A stretch of DNA of 37,850 bases from an uncultured Mycoplasmatota bacterium (GTDB lineage Bacteria; Bacillota_I; Bacilli_A; RF39; UBA660), in NCBI GenBank assembly GCA_946554325.1, contig CAMNSB010000006.1:1-37850 (forward strand). The letters run 5' to 3'. The position numbers and the translations under genes were made by a program. Positions 10,886 to 20,136 of the stretch are shown piece by piece. The notes below the pieces were generated by a model. That model saw only the letters and a list, made by a program, of their open reading frames with translations, made no database searches and was not told where the DNA came from. Numbering within the stretch: position 1 is the stretch's first letter; each line of letters begins with the position of its first letter.

Positions 10886-11440
10886 TTAAACAGTAAGTAA
10901 ATCCTGCTCTTTTGCTTTTAGTATTTCTTCTATTTTTTTATTATATGTATTTACTAAATCTTGGATTTCTTTTTCTAGACCTTTTTCTACGTCTTCTGGT
11001 AGTTCACATTTTTCAATTTTTTCTAGGGCATCATGGCGAATATTTCGAATACTTACTTTTCCTTCTTCACTCATTGCTTTTACTTGTTTTGTTAACTCTT
11101 TTCGTCTTTCTTCTGTTAGAGGTGGAATTACAATACGAATTGTTTCTCCATCATTACTAGGATTATAACCTAAGTTTGCTGCAATAATTCCTTTTTCAAT
11201 AGAAGCAAGACAGCTTTTATCAAATGGCTTGATTAATAATTGATTTCCTTCTGGCACAGAAATTGTAGTTAATTGTTTTAGTGGCGTCATACTTCCATAA
11301 TAATCTACCATTACCCCATCTAGGCTTGATGGATTAGCACGGCCCGCACGAACTGTTGCAAACTTTTTTTCTAATGCCTCTAGAGTCTTTTCTAATTTTT
11401 CTTTGCTTGAACCTATAATTTCATTTTCCATCCAATTCAC
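10886..11440 (-). CDS. frr: Ribosome recycling factor
   Basis: VRAGRANPSSLDGVMVDYYGSMTPLKQLTTISVPEGNQLLIKPFD. Confidence 0.95.
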   Translation of the reverse strand: MNWMENEIIGSSKEKLEKTLEALEKKFATVRAGRANPSSLDGVMVDYYGSMTPLKQLTTISVPEGNQLLIKPFDKSCLASIEKGIIAANLGYNPSNDGETIRIVIPPLTEERRKELTKQVKAMSEEGKVSIRNIRHDALEKIEKCELPEDVEKGLEKEIQDLVNTYNKKIEEILKAKEQDLLTV

Positions 11441-11518
11441 TCTCCTTGATATTATTATATTATAACTTCAAAATATTTGAAAGTGATTTTTTAAATTTAA
11501 AAGAAGAATACTTTTATA

Positions 11519-12058
11519 TTAGGCATTCTTCTTTTGATATTCTTCAATTAACCTGATGTATTTTGTTCTTAATTTTTTATGTTCTTTTTCAGTATATCCT
11601 TCCTTATTTTCTTTTGTAATTTCTTCATAGTCTAGACTATAACTTTCAATTTTACCATTTCTAACAAAGAAAAGTGCAGGCGTTTGTAATTTTTCTTCCT
11701 TTGATAATTGGCTCATTATTTGTTTTACTAATTTTTTATGTTTCTTAGGCTCATTATCTTTACTTGTTTTAAAGTTTAGGTAAGAAACATTTTCTACTTT
11801 TGTTTTTATAAAAGCCTCATTTAAAATCTTTACGCATAATCTTGACCATTCCCCATCTGAATTACCTAGAAAAATAATTCCACTGCCATCTGTTAAGAGG
11901 CTTATAACCTCCTCTATGGTACTATAGTGAAAAGGATTTTCTTCTTCGATATTATATTCAATTGCGAACTTTTCATTATCTTTTTGCTCTTCTATTTTTT
12001 TTACTGAACACCCTGTGATATAAAATATTATTACTAGGAAAAGAACTACTTTTTTCAT
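11519..12058 (-). CDS. Lipoprotein paralog of the thioredoxin-like protein, lacking CxxC
   Basis: Lipobox FYITGC; layout matches 5253-5927, but the active-site position reads FLGNSDGEWSRLCVKIL. Confidence 0.6.
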   Translation of the reverse strand: MKKVVLFLVIIFYITGCSVKKIEEQKDNEKFAIEYNIEEENPFHYSTIEEVISLLTDGSGIIFLGNSDGEWSRLCVKILNEAFIKTKVENVSYLNFKTSKDNEPKKHKKLVKQIMSQLSKEEKLQTPALFFVRNGKIESYSLDYEEITKENKEGYTEKEHKKLRTKYIRLIEEYQKKNA

Positions 12059-12073
12059 AACTACTCCAAAAGA

Positions 12074-12946
12074 TTAACCGTTGATTTGGTTCATTACTTC
12101 ATCTGCAAAGTTTTCTTCTTTTTTCTCGATTCCTTCACCAACAGCGAAACGTGTCATTGATACGATTTCTCCACCATTATTTTTAACGAATGTACCAACT
12201 GTTACTGAAGTATCTTTAATGAATTCTTGTTCTTCTAAGCATGATTCTTTATAGAATTTATTGATTCTACCTGAAACCATTTTTTCGGCTATTTCTTCTG
12301 GCTTACCTTCATTCATTACTTGTTCTTTGATTACTTTTTTCTCGTGTTCTAGTACATCTTCTGGCATTTCATCGCGATGAGTACAAATTGGATTCATTGC
12401 TGCAACATGCATTGCTACATCTTTTGCTACTTCTTCGCTTGCGTTACGTGTTACTACTAAGGCAGCAATTCTTCCTCCCATGTGTAGATATGGTCCGAAT
12501 TGTTCGTTGTCCTCTTTTGTTATTTTTACGAAACGTCTAAAACTGATTTTTTCTCCGATTTTAGCAGTAAGTGCGACTAATTTTTGTTCTATTGTCTCTT
12601 TGTTATCCTCTAATTTTAAAACGTCTTCTATATTGTTTGATTCTTGTTTTAAAATGAAATTTGCTAGATAATCTACAAAGTTTGTAAATTCTTCGTTTTT
12701 TGCTACAAAGTCTGTTTCAGAATTTACTTCTAATACAACTGCATGGTTACCTTCTGTTTTAATAGAACATAACCCTTCTGCTGCAATACGAGATTCCTTT
12801 TTAGCAGCTTTTGCAATTCCTTTTTCCCTTAACCAGTCAATGGCAGCGTCCATATTTCCTTCTGTCGCTTCCAATGCTTTTTTACAGTCTAGCATTCCTG
12901 CTCCTGTTTTTTCTCTTAACTCTTTTACATCACTTGCTTTAAACAT
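12074..12946 (-). CDS. tsf: Translation elongation factor Ts
   Basis: KELREKTGAGMLDCKKALEATEGNMDAAIDWLREKGIAKAAKK; AGGAGG before the ATG at 12946. Confidence 0.95.
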   Translation of the reverse strand: MFKASDVKELREKTGAGMLDCKKALEATEGNMDAAIDWLREKGIAKAAKKESRIAAEGLCSIKTEGNHAVVLEVNSETDFVAKNEEFTNFVDYLANFILKQESNNIEDVLKLEDNKETIEQKLVALTAKIGEKISFRRFVKITKEDNEQFGPYLHMGGRIAALVVTRNASEEVAKDVAMHVAAMNPICTHRDEMPEDVLEHEKKVIKEQVMNEGKPEEIAEKMVSGRINKFYKESCLEEQEFIKDTSVTVGTFVKNNGGEIVSMTRFAVGEGIEKKEENFADEVMNQING

Positions 12947-12971
12947 AGTAATCCTCCTTTTAAATTTATTC

Positions 12972-12997
12972 AAAAAAAGGGTGTATAACCTCCACCC
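12972..12997 (-). terminator. Terminator-like hairpin between rpsB and tsf (possible attenuator)
   Basis: GGGTG-loop-CACCC followed by TTTTTTT on the minus strand. Confidence 0.7.
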
Positions 12998-13002
12998 TCC
13001 TT

Positions 13003-13911
13003 TTATCTTAAAGCATCAATTAGTTCTTGTTTTTTCATAGTAGAATAACCTTTAATTTCTTTTTCTTTGGCTATTTTTTTCAAGTCTGCTAATGTCATAG
13101 AATCTAAATCTACTTTAGATTCTTTTTCTTTTGTTTCTTCTTGTGATTGTTCTTTTACTTCTATTCCTTCTTTTTTTTCTTTCTTTGGCATTTTTTGCTT
13201 ATCTTCATCTGTAGTATAGTCAATTATCTCATTTCCATTTACTTCAGCGATAGCATTTGCTAATGCACCAATCATTAGTTTAACAGCACGAACAGCATCG
13301 TCATTTCCTGGAATTACATAATCCACTACATCTGGATCACAATTTGTATCTACAATTCCAAATACTGGGATACCAAGTTTGTGTGCCTCTTTAATGGCAA
13401 TTTCTTCTTTTCTAGGATCTACAATTACTAATGCTTGAGGAATTTTTTTCATTTCACGAATTCCTCTTAAATTACGATGTAATTTTTCATATTCCTTTTT
13501 GATTTGAATTACCTCTTTTTTTGGTAATAATTCAAAGGTTCCATCAGATTCCATTTTATCAATTTCATCCATTCTTCTAACACGAGAACGAATCGTTTTA
13601 AAATTTGTTAAGGTTCCTCCCAACCATCTTTCTGTTACAAAATACATATTTGTTCTAATAGCAGACTCTTCACATGCTTCTTGTGCTTGTTTTTTTGTTC
13701 CAACAAATAAGAACTTTCCACCCTCTTCTGCAATCTTTTTCATTGCTTCATATGCTTCTTCTAATTTTTCTGCTGTTTTCTTTAAATCGATAATATAAAT
13801 ATCATCTCTTGTTGTATAGATGTATTCCTTCATTTTTGGATTCCATCTTCTTTTTTGATGTCCAAAATGAACACCTGACTCTAATAAATAATTCATTGAT
13901 ACTACTGTCAT
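13003..13911 (-). CDS. rpsB: 30S ribosomal protein S2 with SAP/Rho-N-like C-terminal extension
   Basis: [28 protein letters not shown]-terminal tail [31 protein letters not shown]. Confidence 0.95.
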   Translation of the reverse strand: MTVVSMNYLLESGVHFGHQKRRWNPKMKEYIYTTRDDIYIIDLKKTAEKLEEAYEAMKKIAEEGGKFLFVGTKKQAQEACEESAIRTNMYFVTERWLGGTLTNFKTIRSRVRRMDEIDKMESDGTFELLPKKEVIQIKKEYEKLHRNLRGIREMKKIPQALVIVDPRKEEIAIKEAHKLGIPVFGIVDTNCDPDVVDYVIPGNDDAVRAVKLMIGALANAIAEVNGNEIIDYTTDEDKQKMPKKEKKEGIEVKEQSQEETKEKESKVDLDSMTLADLKKIAKEKEIKGYSTMKKQELIDALR

Positions 13912-14000
13912 ATCATTTCTCCTTTTCGTTTTTTCTTCTATTAGTTTCTAATATAAACCACCTCTTGGGCACTAGGTTCATACATTCACTAATATGTTTT

Positions 14001-14570
14001 TTATTTTAAAGCTTCTAGTAATTCTGCTTTTTTCATTGTTGTTGCATTTTCAATTCCTTGTTTTTTTGCTTCTTCTTTTAGTTCTGCAACTGTCATTTTA
14101 CTATAATCTTTTTGCTCTTCTTTACTTTTTGATGTTTTTGTTTCTTCTTTTTTGGTACCTGTAGATTTTACAGTTACTTCTTTAATTTTTGCTACTTCTT
14201 TGTTGCTTACTTTTCCTTCTTTTCCATCTTTTGCAACACGTACAAATTCAGAAAACATTTTTGGATCGTTAATAGCGATTTCTGATAGCATTTTGCGATT
14301 TACTTCCACTCCTGCTTTTGTTAGTCCCTCTATGAATCTAGAATAGCTGATACCATTTTCACGACATGCAGCATTGATTCTTGTAATCCATAACTTTCTA
14401 AAATCTCTTTTCTTCTGTTTACGATCACGATATGCATATTGTCCTGAATGCATTAATTGTTCTTTTGCTGTTTTATATAGTCTATGTTTGCTTCCAAAAT
14501 AACCTTTGGCTTGTTTTAATACTTTTTTATGACGAGCTTTTGTTACTGCTCCATTTTTCACTCTTGCCAT
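14001..14570 (-). CDS. rplT: 50S ribosomal protein L20 with SAP/Rho-N-like C-terminal extension
   Basis: [38 protein letters not shown]; tail [31 protein letters not shown]. Confidence 0.95.
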   Translation of the reverse strand: MARVKNGAVTKARHKKVLKQAKGYFGSKHRLYKTAKEQLMHSGQYAYRDRKQKKRDFRKLWITRINAACRENGISYSRFIEGLTKAGVEVNRKMLSEIAINDPKMFSEFVRVAKDGKEGKVSNKEVAKIKEVTVKSTGTKKEETKTSKSKEEQKDYSKMTVAELKEEAKKQGIENATTMKKAELLEALK

Positions 14571-14593
14571 AATATATTCCTCCTTCTACTTCA

Positions 14594-14785
14594 CTATTTA
14601 ATGATATTTTGTAAACGATTTTGATCTGCTTTACTTAGTGTAGAGCCTTTTCTATTTTTACGGTTGATGGCACTTGATTTTTTTCCTGTATTATGACGAC
14701 TACCTGGTCTACCAATACTAATAGTTCCACCTTTTCTTACCTTTAGAACTTTTTTTGTTCCTTTATGTGTTTTGATTTTTGGCAT
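14594..14785 (-). CDS. rpmI: 50S ribosomal protein L35
   Basis: MPKIKTHKGTKKVLKVRKGGTI..., position between infC and rplT. Confidence 0.95.
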   Translation of the reverse strand: MPKIKTHKGTKKVLKVRKGGTISIGRPGSRHNTGKKSSAINRKNRKGSTLSKADQNRLQNIIK

Positions 14786-14800
14786 ACTTATTTCCTCCTA

Positions 14801-15334
14801 CTATTTATCTTTTTTAGGCACTAATACACAAGACATTACTCTGCCGTCTAACTTTGGTTGTTCTAGAATATCTGCATAGTCTTTTGTTTTTTCAATAAAA
14901 CGCATAATAACTTCACGACCTAATTCTGTATGAGCCATTTGACGTCCTTTGAAACGTACTGTTAATTTAATACGATCTCCTTTTTGCAAATACTTTAGGG
15001 CATTTCTAAGCTTTGTTTCAAAATCTCCTACATCAATTGTTGGAGACAAACGATACTCTTTTAATTCCGACATATTAGCTCGCTGACGTTTCAGTGCTTC
15101 TTTTTCCTTTTTCTGTTTTTCATAACGGTATTTATTATAGTCCATTACTTTACAAACAGGTGGGGTAGCATTTGGACTGATTAGAACTAAATCAAGGGAC
15201 GCATATTGAGCAAGTGTTAGGGCATCATTCATTGATTTTACTCCTACTTGTTCTCCATTTGGTCCAATTACTAGCACTTCTTTGGCTTTGATTTGCTCGT
15301 TAATCATCATGTTATTTTTATTGTTTGCGATAAT
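14801..15334 (-). CDS. infC: Translation initiation factor IF-3; probable non-AUG (ATT) start at 15334
   Basis: MINEQIKAKEVLVIGPNGEQVGVKSMNDALTLAQ. GGAGGTG Shine-Dalgarno immediately precedes TTA-ATT-ATC; the called ATGs at 15382/15346 fall in the leader hairpin or overlap the SD. Confidence 0.85.
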   Translation of the reverse strand: MIANNKNNMMINEQIKAKEVLVIGPNGEQVGVKSMNDALTLAQYASLDLVLISPNATPPVCKVMDYNKYRYEKQKKEKEALKRQRANMSELKEYRLSPTIDVGDFETKLRNALKYLQKGDRIKLTVRFKGRQMAHTELGREVIMRFIEKTKDYADILEQPKLDGRVMSCVLVPKKDK

Positions 15335-15357
15335 TAACACCTCCATAAAATTAAGAA

Positions 15358-15486
15358 AAGTGGATATCCATATTATATCCACTTAAAAAACCATTATCCT
15401 ATCTGTCTATTCTATATTGATTTGGCTTTTTACCTACTGCTACTCGCTAGTCAGGTGGATATAAATCTCTTTCCTTTTTCTCGACT
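15358..15486 (-). promoter_or_regulatory. infC-rpmI-rplT leader with mutually exclusive terminator/antiterminator (L20-leader-type attenuator)
   Basis: Terminator stem AAGTGGATAT/ATATCCACTT (15358-15384, 10 bp). An upstream TTATATCCAC (15464-15455) can alternatively pair with GTGGATATAA of the terminator 5' arm. Confidence 0.65.
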
Positions 15487-15492
15487 GTTATT

Positions 15493-15521
15493 ATTATATG
15501 AAAATAATTTCATAAAGTCAA
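15493..15521 (-). promoter_or_regulatory. SigmaA-type promoter for infC operon (TTGACT-17-TATAAT)
   Basis: TTGACT 15521-15516, TATAAT 15498-15493, 17-nt spacer. Confidence 0.75.
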
Positions 15522-15540
15522 CTATTTTTTCACTTTATTT

Positions 15541-18048
15541 TTAGGCAGTTTTCGCTATTTGTTGTTCTGTTTGACTTTTACTACTTGCATATTCTGCTAC
15601 CATTTGTGTTACTTCATTTCCATATTTTCCTTGTTTTTCATTGTTACTCGTAGTATTTGATACATTAATAGCAAGTGCTGCTGCTGTTGCTGCACCTAAT
15701 AGAGTTGTTCCTAAATCACTTGGAAGTGAATTTATGGTATTTACTTGTTCTAGGGTAAGTCCTGTTAGCTCTTCACCAATATTTGCTGTATTTATCATAG
15801 CATCATTCATATCCATAATTGCTGTTGGATTTTCTGTTAAAGATTTCATTGCTTCTAATGTCCCTTCTAAATCTAGATGAGAATGTGCATGTGCATATTT
15901 TTCCATGATTGGTCGACATGATGCATATACTTGATTTAGATTTTCTTGTGTTTTGTTGGCAATATCTTTAAAGGCACCTAAGGCATCCGCTTGACTTAGC
16001 GTTCCTTCTTGATACTTATTCATTACTTCTGTAAAGGAATTTTCTGTATTTTGATAAAACTCATTATAATAGTTATGACCCATTTTATCTGCTGTATGAT
16101 ATTTATTTGTTCCTATATTCCAGTTATGTTTATCAAGAGCAGCTCGTTCAATAGTTCCTGCAGCATCATTTACTGCTTGGTTTGATTGTTCTTTTATTCC
16201 TTTCATAAAGGTGTCGCTTTGAGCTTGCAAGTTTTCTCCTGCTTCATTTACCTTATTTATGACTTCTTCATTATGCATATTAGCAGTTTGAGACTGATTT
16301 TCTAAAATATTTTGTTTTTCTTTGGCTGTTAACATTCCATTAATAGTTGCAAGACTTGCTCCAACGATTGCTGCTGATGTATAAACATCTCTTACAAAAG
16401 GATCTGGTCGATAATCTAACATTTTTGCAAGTGGCGAATAATATCTCTTTCCAGTAGAACGTTTTCCAAAAATACTATTTTTTATATCTGTATTTTCGCT
16501 TAATAGTGTTTCACTTTCTACAAATGATTTTAGAGCCATTTTATCATTTCCTGTACGAATCGCATACTTTTCTTCTTTTTCTAATTGAGCTTCTTTTTGG
16601 GATAGACCTTCATCGTCATCATAACGTTTTGCAAATCTTTTTCCTACATAAGACATTTTAGATTCTGCTGCTTTCATATCTTCTTCAAAGCCATGAAGTC
16701 CTGATGATAACCATTCATTTGCTCTCACTTGTTTTTCTCTTAAATCTTTTATTACTTCTGCTTTTCCTTCTAAAAGAGTATTTTTTCTACTTTCTAATTT
16801 CTTACGCATTTGAGTATTTATATTTTTATTTTCTAACATTTCATCTAGAGATTCCAACTGGCGAAGAGATGAGAAAATATTTAAGTAGGATGATTTTACT
16901 TCTTCGTTTAGAGTCTCTACGTTTTTCATTGCATATTCACGTACTTTTTGATTTAGTAAATCATTTAAAACGGTTGGAGCCATTTGCTCTGTTACTTTGC
17001 TACTACGATATTCATGGTAAATAACATCTAGGTCTCGATCTGATAAATTATTTACGCGTACTTTTAATTTTTCTATTCTATCATTTGCTTCTTTATCTTT
17101 AAAAATACTATTTTTTAATTTTTTTGCTAGCTGGATTGGTACTTTTATTATGGATGGAATAAAATGTACTACATTATATAGATAGTTACCAGATGATAAT
17201 TCTTGTTTAAAGTTACTTGCTACTTTTATATTAGAAGCACGTAATTTTTTATGATCATTTTTCTTTAGACCTAATCCTGTTTTTAAATCACTTAAAATTT
17301 GTTTTAGTCCACGATCTTCTTCGTTAAACATGAAATCCTGATAATTTTTTTCTGAAACTACTGCAGGTAGTTGTTTTTTAGTTTGATTTCTTTTTTGTTT
17401 ATAAGGATTTACACTATCTAGTATGTTATCTTTTAAGGAATGATCTGGCAGTCCTAATACTGGTTCATCTTTTTTATCTATCATAAAATCTTCATATGTT
17501 TTTTCTGAAACTACTGCAGGTAGTTGTTTTTCAGTTTGATTTTTTTCCTGTTTATAAGGATTTACACTATCTAGTATGCTATCTTTTAAAGAATGATCTG
17601 GTAGGCCTAATATAGTATCCTGATTTTCATATGTTTCTTTCAATTGATTTAGTGCAATCAATTTTTTATTTGCTTCTTCTTTTAAAGTTTGATACTTGTT
17701 TGTGAATGCTTCGTAGTCTTTTTCGTTGAAGGGTCCTTTTTCTAGGGCTTCATTTAGTTCATTCTTAAAAATTTCCATAAAGTTTTCATTGGCTATTTTT
17801 ATTTGTTCTTCAATGTTTTTTATTTGGAATGCTGGTGAGGTATCAAAAATTGGATTATCTCTTCTTTCATCTTCTTTTTTAATAGATGATGATACTACTT
17901 CATAAGCATCATTTATCATTTTTTGATACTCTTCATTATCTCCTCTTGTCATATCACGTTCTAATAATCTTTTTGCACGTTTTACTTCTCCTCTTGTAGC
18001 ATATTTAGGGTCTACACCTAATACTCTAAGGGCATTTTCTAAGTTCAT
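15541..18048 (-). CDS. Large coiled-coil protein with degenerate J-domain-like N-terminus and two possible TM segments; unknown function
   Basis: 835-aa ORF; MNLENALRVLGVDPKYATRGEVKRAKRLLERDMTRG...YQKMINDAYEVV; hydrophobic AAIVGASLATINGML and LGTTLLGAATAAALAINV. Confidence 0.6.
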   Translation of the reverse strand: MNLENALRVLGVDPKYATRGEVKRAKRLLERDMTRGDNEEYQKMINDAYEVVSSSIKKEDERRDNPIFDTSPAFQIKNIEEQIKIANENFMEIFKNELNEALEKGPFNEKDYEAFTNKYQTLKEEANKKLIALNQLKETYENQDTILGLPDHSLKDSILDSVNPYKQEKNQTEKQLPAVVSEKTYEDFMIDKKDEPVLGLPDHSLKDNILDSVNPYKQKRNQTKKQLPAVVSEKNYQDFMFNEEDRGLKQILSDLKTGLGLKKNDHKKLRASNIKVASNFKQELSSGNYLYNVVHFIPSIIKVPIQLAKKLKNSIFKDKEANDRIEKLKVRVNNLSDRDLDVIYHEYRSSKVTEQMAPTVLNDLLNQKVREYAMKNVETLNEEVKSSYLNIFSSLRQLESLDEMLENKNINTQMRKKLESRKNTLLEGKAEVIKDLREKQVRANEWLSSGLHGFEEDMKAAESKMSYVGKRFAKRYDDDEGLSQKEAQLEKEEKYAIRTGNDKMALKSFVESETLLSENTDIKNSIFGKRSTGKRYYSPLAKMLDYRPDPFVRDVYTSAAIVGASLATINGMLTAKEKQNILENQSQTANMHNEEVINKVNEAGENLQAQSDTFMKGIKEQSNQAVNDAAGTIERAALDKHNWNIGTNKYHTADKMGHNYYNEFYQNTENSFTEVMNKYQEGTLSQADALGAFKDIANKTQENLNQVYASCRPIMEKYAHAHSHLDLEGTLEAMKSLTENPTAIMDMNDAMINTANIGEELTGLTLEQVNTINSLPSDLGTTLLGAATAAALAINVSNTTSNNEKQGKYGNEVTQMVAEYASSKSQTEQQIAKTA
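17307..17612 (-). repeat. Tandem 153-bp (51-aa) duplication inside the large coiled-coil ORF
   Basis: PDHSLKDSILDSVNPYKQEKNQTEKQLPAVVSEKTYEDFM... / PDHSLKDNILDSVNPYKQKRNQTKKQLPAVVSEKNYQDFM...; 'tctgaaactactgcaggtagttg' at 17351 and 17504. Confidence 0.9.
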
Positions 18049-18321
18049 CTAATCACTCCTTGCTTCATCATTTATCTGCATTAAAACTTCTTGTATCATT
18101 TCTTTTTCTTCTTCAGTTTCTATTTTTTCTAATGATCCTGTTCCAAGTATTGGATCATATGATGCTGTATAGATATTTTTTCTTCCATCTGGTGTTGTGG
18201 AATGATCTGTATAACCTATATATTCTTTCCCATTATCTTCACAATGAAAGGTAAATAAAACATCACATTCTACTTCTTTTCCGTTTTTCATGATTACTAT
18301 TTTTTCATCCATTACACCCAC
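18049..18321 (-). CDS. DUF1292-family protein
   Basis: Short acidic protein, EVECDVLFTFHCEDNGKEYIGYTDHSTTPDGRKNIYTASYDP. Confidence 0.7.
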   Translation of the reverse strand: MGVMDEKIVIMKNGKEVECDVLFTFHCEDNGKEYIGYTDHSTTPDGRKNIYTASYDPILGTGSLEKIETEEEKEMIQEVLMQINDEARSD

Positions 18322-18368
18322 TCCTATTCTTATATTAGGATACCATTTATCCTTGCTTCTGTCAATTT

Positions 18369-19127
18369 CTAAATGGTGTTATTTTGATATATTTTTTCTT
18401 CATACTGACTACGAATGTTAGAAATATTGGTTCTTCTTTTGCTACTTTCTTCTATAAAGGCATCAATTATTTTTTTAGCATCTTCATCATAGTCATACAT
18501 TTTTTCTGGGTGCCACTGCAAACCTATATGAAAAGACTTTCCACTATACTCTAATGCTTCTATGACTCCATCATCACTTTGTGCTACTACTTCATAGTAT
18601 TTGTTTTCGCTTGCACATTTTTTATGGAAACTATTGACCATTAACTTTTCTTTTTTTACGATTTGGTATAGTTTGCTATTTTTATCAATGGTTACTGTAT
18701 GTGCATAATTTTCTTCTTTTTTTTGATTATGGTTGATATCAGATGGTGGTACATCACAAAGTTTTACTTCGTCTTTATAACAAGACATTAATTGCATCCC
18801 AAGGCAGACTGCTAAAGTTGGAATATCTTTTTTGATGGCTTGTTCTAAAATATAACGATCATATTCTGTAAATTTAATTCCTCCAGGAATAAAAAGTCCA
18901 TTCACGGCATCCAGCCAAAAATCAATACTATTTTTTTCTTCTTCTGTCAATTCTTTAAATGAGTCATATTTTGTTTTAAAATAATCTAAATTCTGTGGTG
19001 GTGTTAGAAAAAATGGTTCTCCTTTTGCTTTTATGATTGTTGTTCTTACAAATTCATGTACATACTGCATGGAGGTTTTTTCCTCATTTTCTTCACATCG
19101 TGTCATTATGGCAATTAACGGTTTCAT
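18369..19127 (-). CDS. Gamma-glutamyl-gamma-aminobutyrate hydrolase family (class I glutamine amidotransferase-like, peptidase C26)
   Basis: FIPGGIKFTEYDRY, TLAVCLGMQLMSC nucleophile motif, GLQWHPEKMYDYD. Confidence 0.85.
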   Translation of the reverse strand: MKPLIAIMTRCEENEEKTSMQYVHEFVRTTIIKAKGEPFFLTPPQNLDYFKTKYDSFKELTEEEKNSIDFWLDAVNGLFIPGGIKFTEYDRYILEQAIKKDIPTLAVCLGMQLMSCYKDEVKLCDVPPSDINHNQKKEENYAHTVTIDKNSKLYQIVKKEKLMVNSFHKKCASENKYYEVVAQSDDGVIEALEYSGKSFHIGLQWHPEKMYDYDEDAKKIIDAFIEESSKRRTNISNIRSQYEEKIYQNNTI

Positions 19128-19182
19128 TTTATCACTCTCCATTTTTATTGTAACATAAAATATTTCATTTAAAATGCAAAAG

Positions 19183-19210
19183 AAAAAAAGTAGATCTGGT
19201 TTCTACTTTT
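19183..19210 (-). terminator. Rho-independent terminator
   Basis: AAAGTAGA-loop-TCTACTTT followed by TTTTC on the minus strand. Confidence 0.65.
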
Positions 19211-19378
19211 CTTGAAATTTTTCTAATGTCTTCCATCAATCTTATAACTATTTTTTCAAATTTCTAAAACAGTAACTATTCTGATGATATCATCAATTGA
19301 TAGACTAACTACAACAGTAGCAAACTGTAAAACAATTCCTAAACCTAAAAATATATATGTTTCTAACAATTGAATTTA

Positions 19379-20086
19379 TTATAGTTTTTTACTAAAAGTC
19401 TTGAAATGTTGCCTTACTTCTTTATCCGTTTTTTTCCACTCTACTATGTTTTCTCCTTCTTCTAACATGGGTAGACGCAAGTCCATGATTTCTTCTTTTG
19501 ATGGATAGACGCCATTAAAGTTTTCTAGTATTGCTACTGATTTTTCTATCTTTTCTTTGCTAGCTTCTACTTTTAGACTCATATCAATATAGTAATTTGC
19601 TCCATGAAGATTTTCCATACTATATAAATGAGAATAATTGTAATAATTACTTATGGTAAAAAATCCATCTGTGTAAGTTTTTGCATAAATAGTAGGATTT
19701 TGATGAATTCCAATTCCTTCACAACTTGTAATGGTATGAAAACTTCCATTTAAAAATTGAATTTCTTCTACGCCTATTTTATTTAGAGTTTCTATTTGGT
19801 TATAGAACTCTTCTTTAATATTTTTAGTATTTATTTTATAGATTGCATGTAACAAGTTGGCAAGTCCTATTTCTTTTGGTAAAGTGGTTTCTATTTTTCC
19901 TATCTCAGGATCTATTTCTGTATCTTCTAGCATTATTGTTAATCTTTTTAAATTATCTTTCCATTCCTCTTCTGTTTTTTCATCAAAATTTAGCTTTTGA
20001 ACACTTTCTGCTATTTTCCTCCAATTCATCATAGAGGGTGCTTCCCATAGTCTTATTTTTTCCATACTACTCATACTCCTTTTCAC
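19379..20086 (-). CDS. Hypothetical protein
   Basis: Uninterrupted 235-aa ORF in the operon direction; no family recognised. Confidence 0.55.
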   Translation of the reverse strand: MKRSMSSMEKIRLWEAPSMMNWRKIAESVQKLNFDEKTEEEWKDNLKRLTIMLEDTEIDPEIGKIETTLPKEIGLANLLHAIYKINTKNIKEEFYNQIETLNKIGVEEIQFLNGSFHTITSCEGIGIHQNPTIYAKTYTDGFFTISNYYNYSHLYSMENLHGANYYIDMSLKVEASKEKIEKSVAILENFNGVYPSKEEIMDLRLPMLEEGENIVEWKKTDKEVRQHFKTFSKKL

Positions 20087-20136
20087 TATGTTTTTCGTAT
20101 TTTATCATAAATTTTAATAACTTTCTAGATTATTCT

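Noticed and set aside
19379-20086. Possible toxin/antitoxin or defence role for the hypothetical protein next to the pentapeptide-repeat gene
   Set aside because: No catalytic or binding motif recognised and no operon partner evidence; left as hypothetical.
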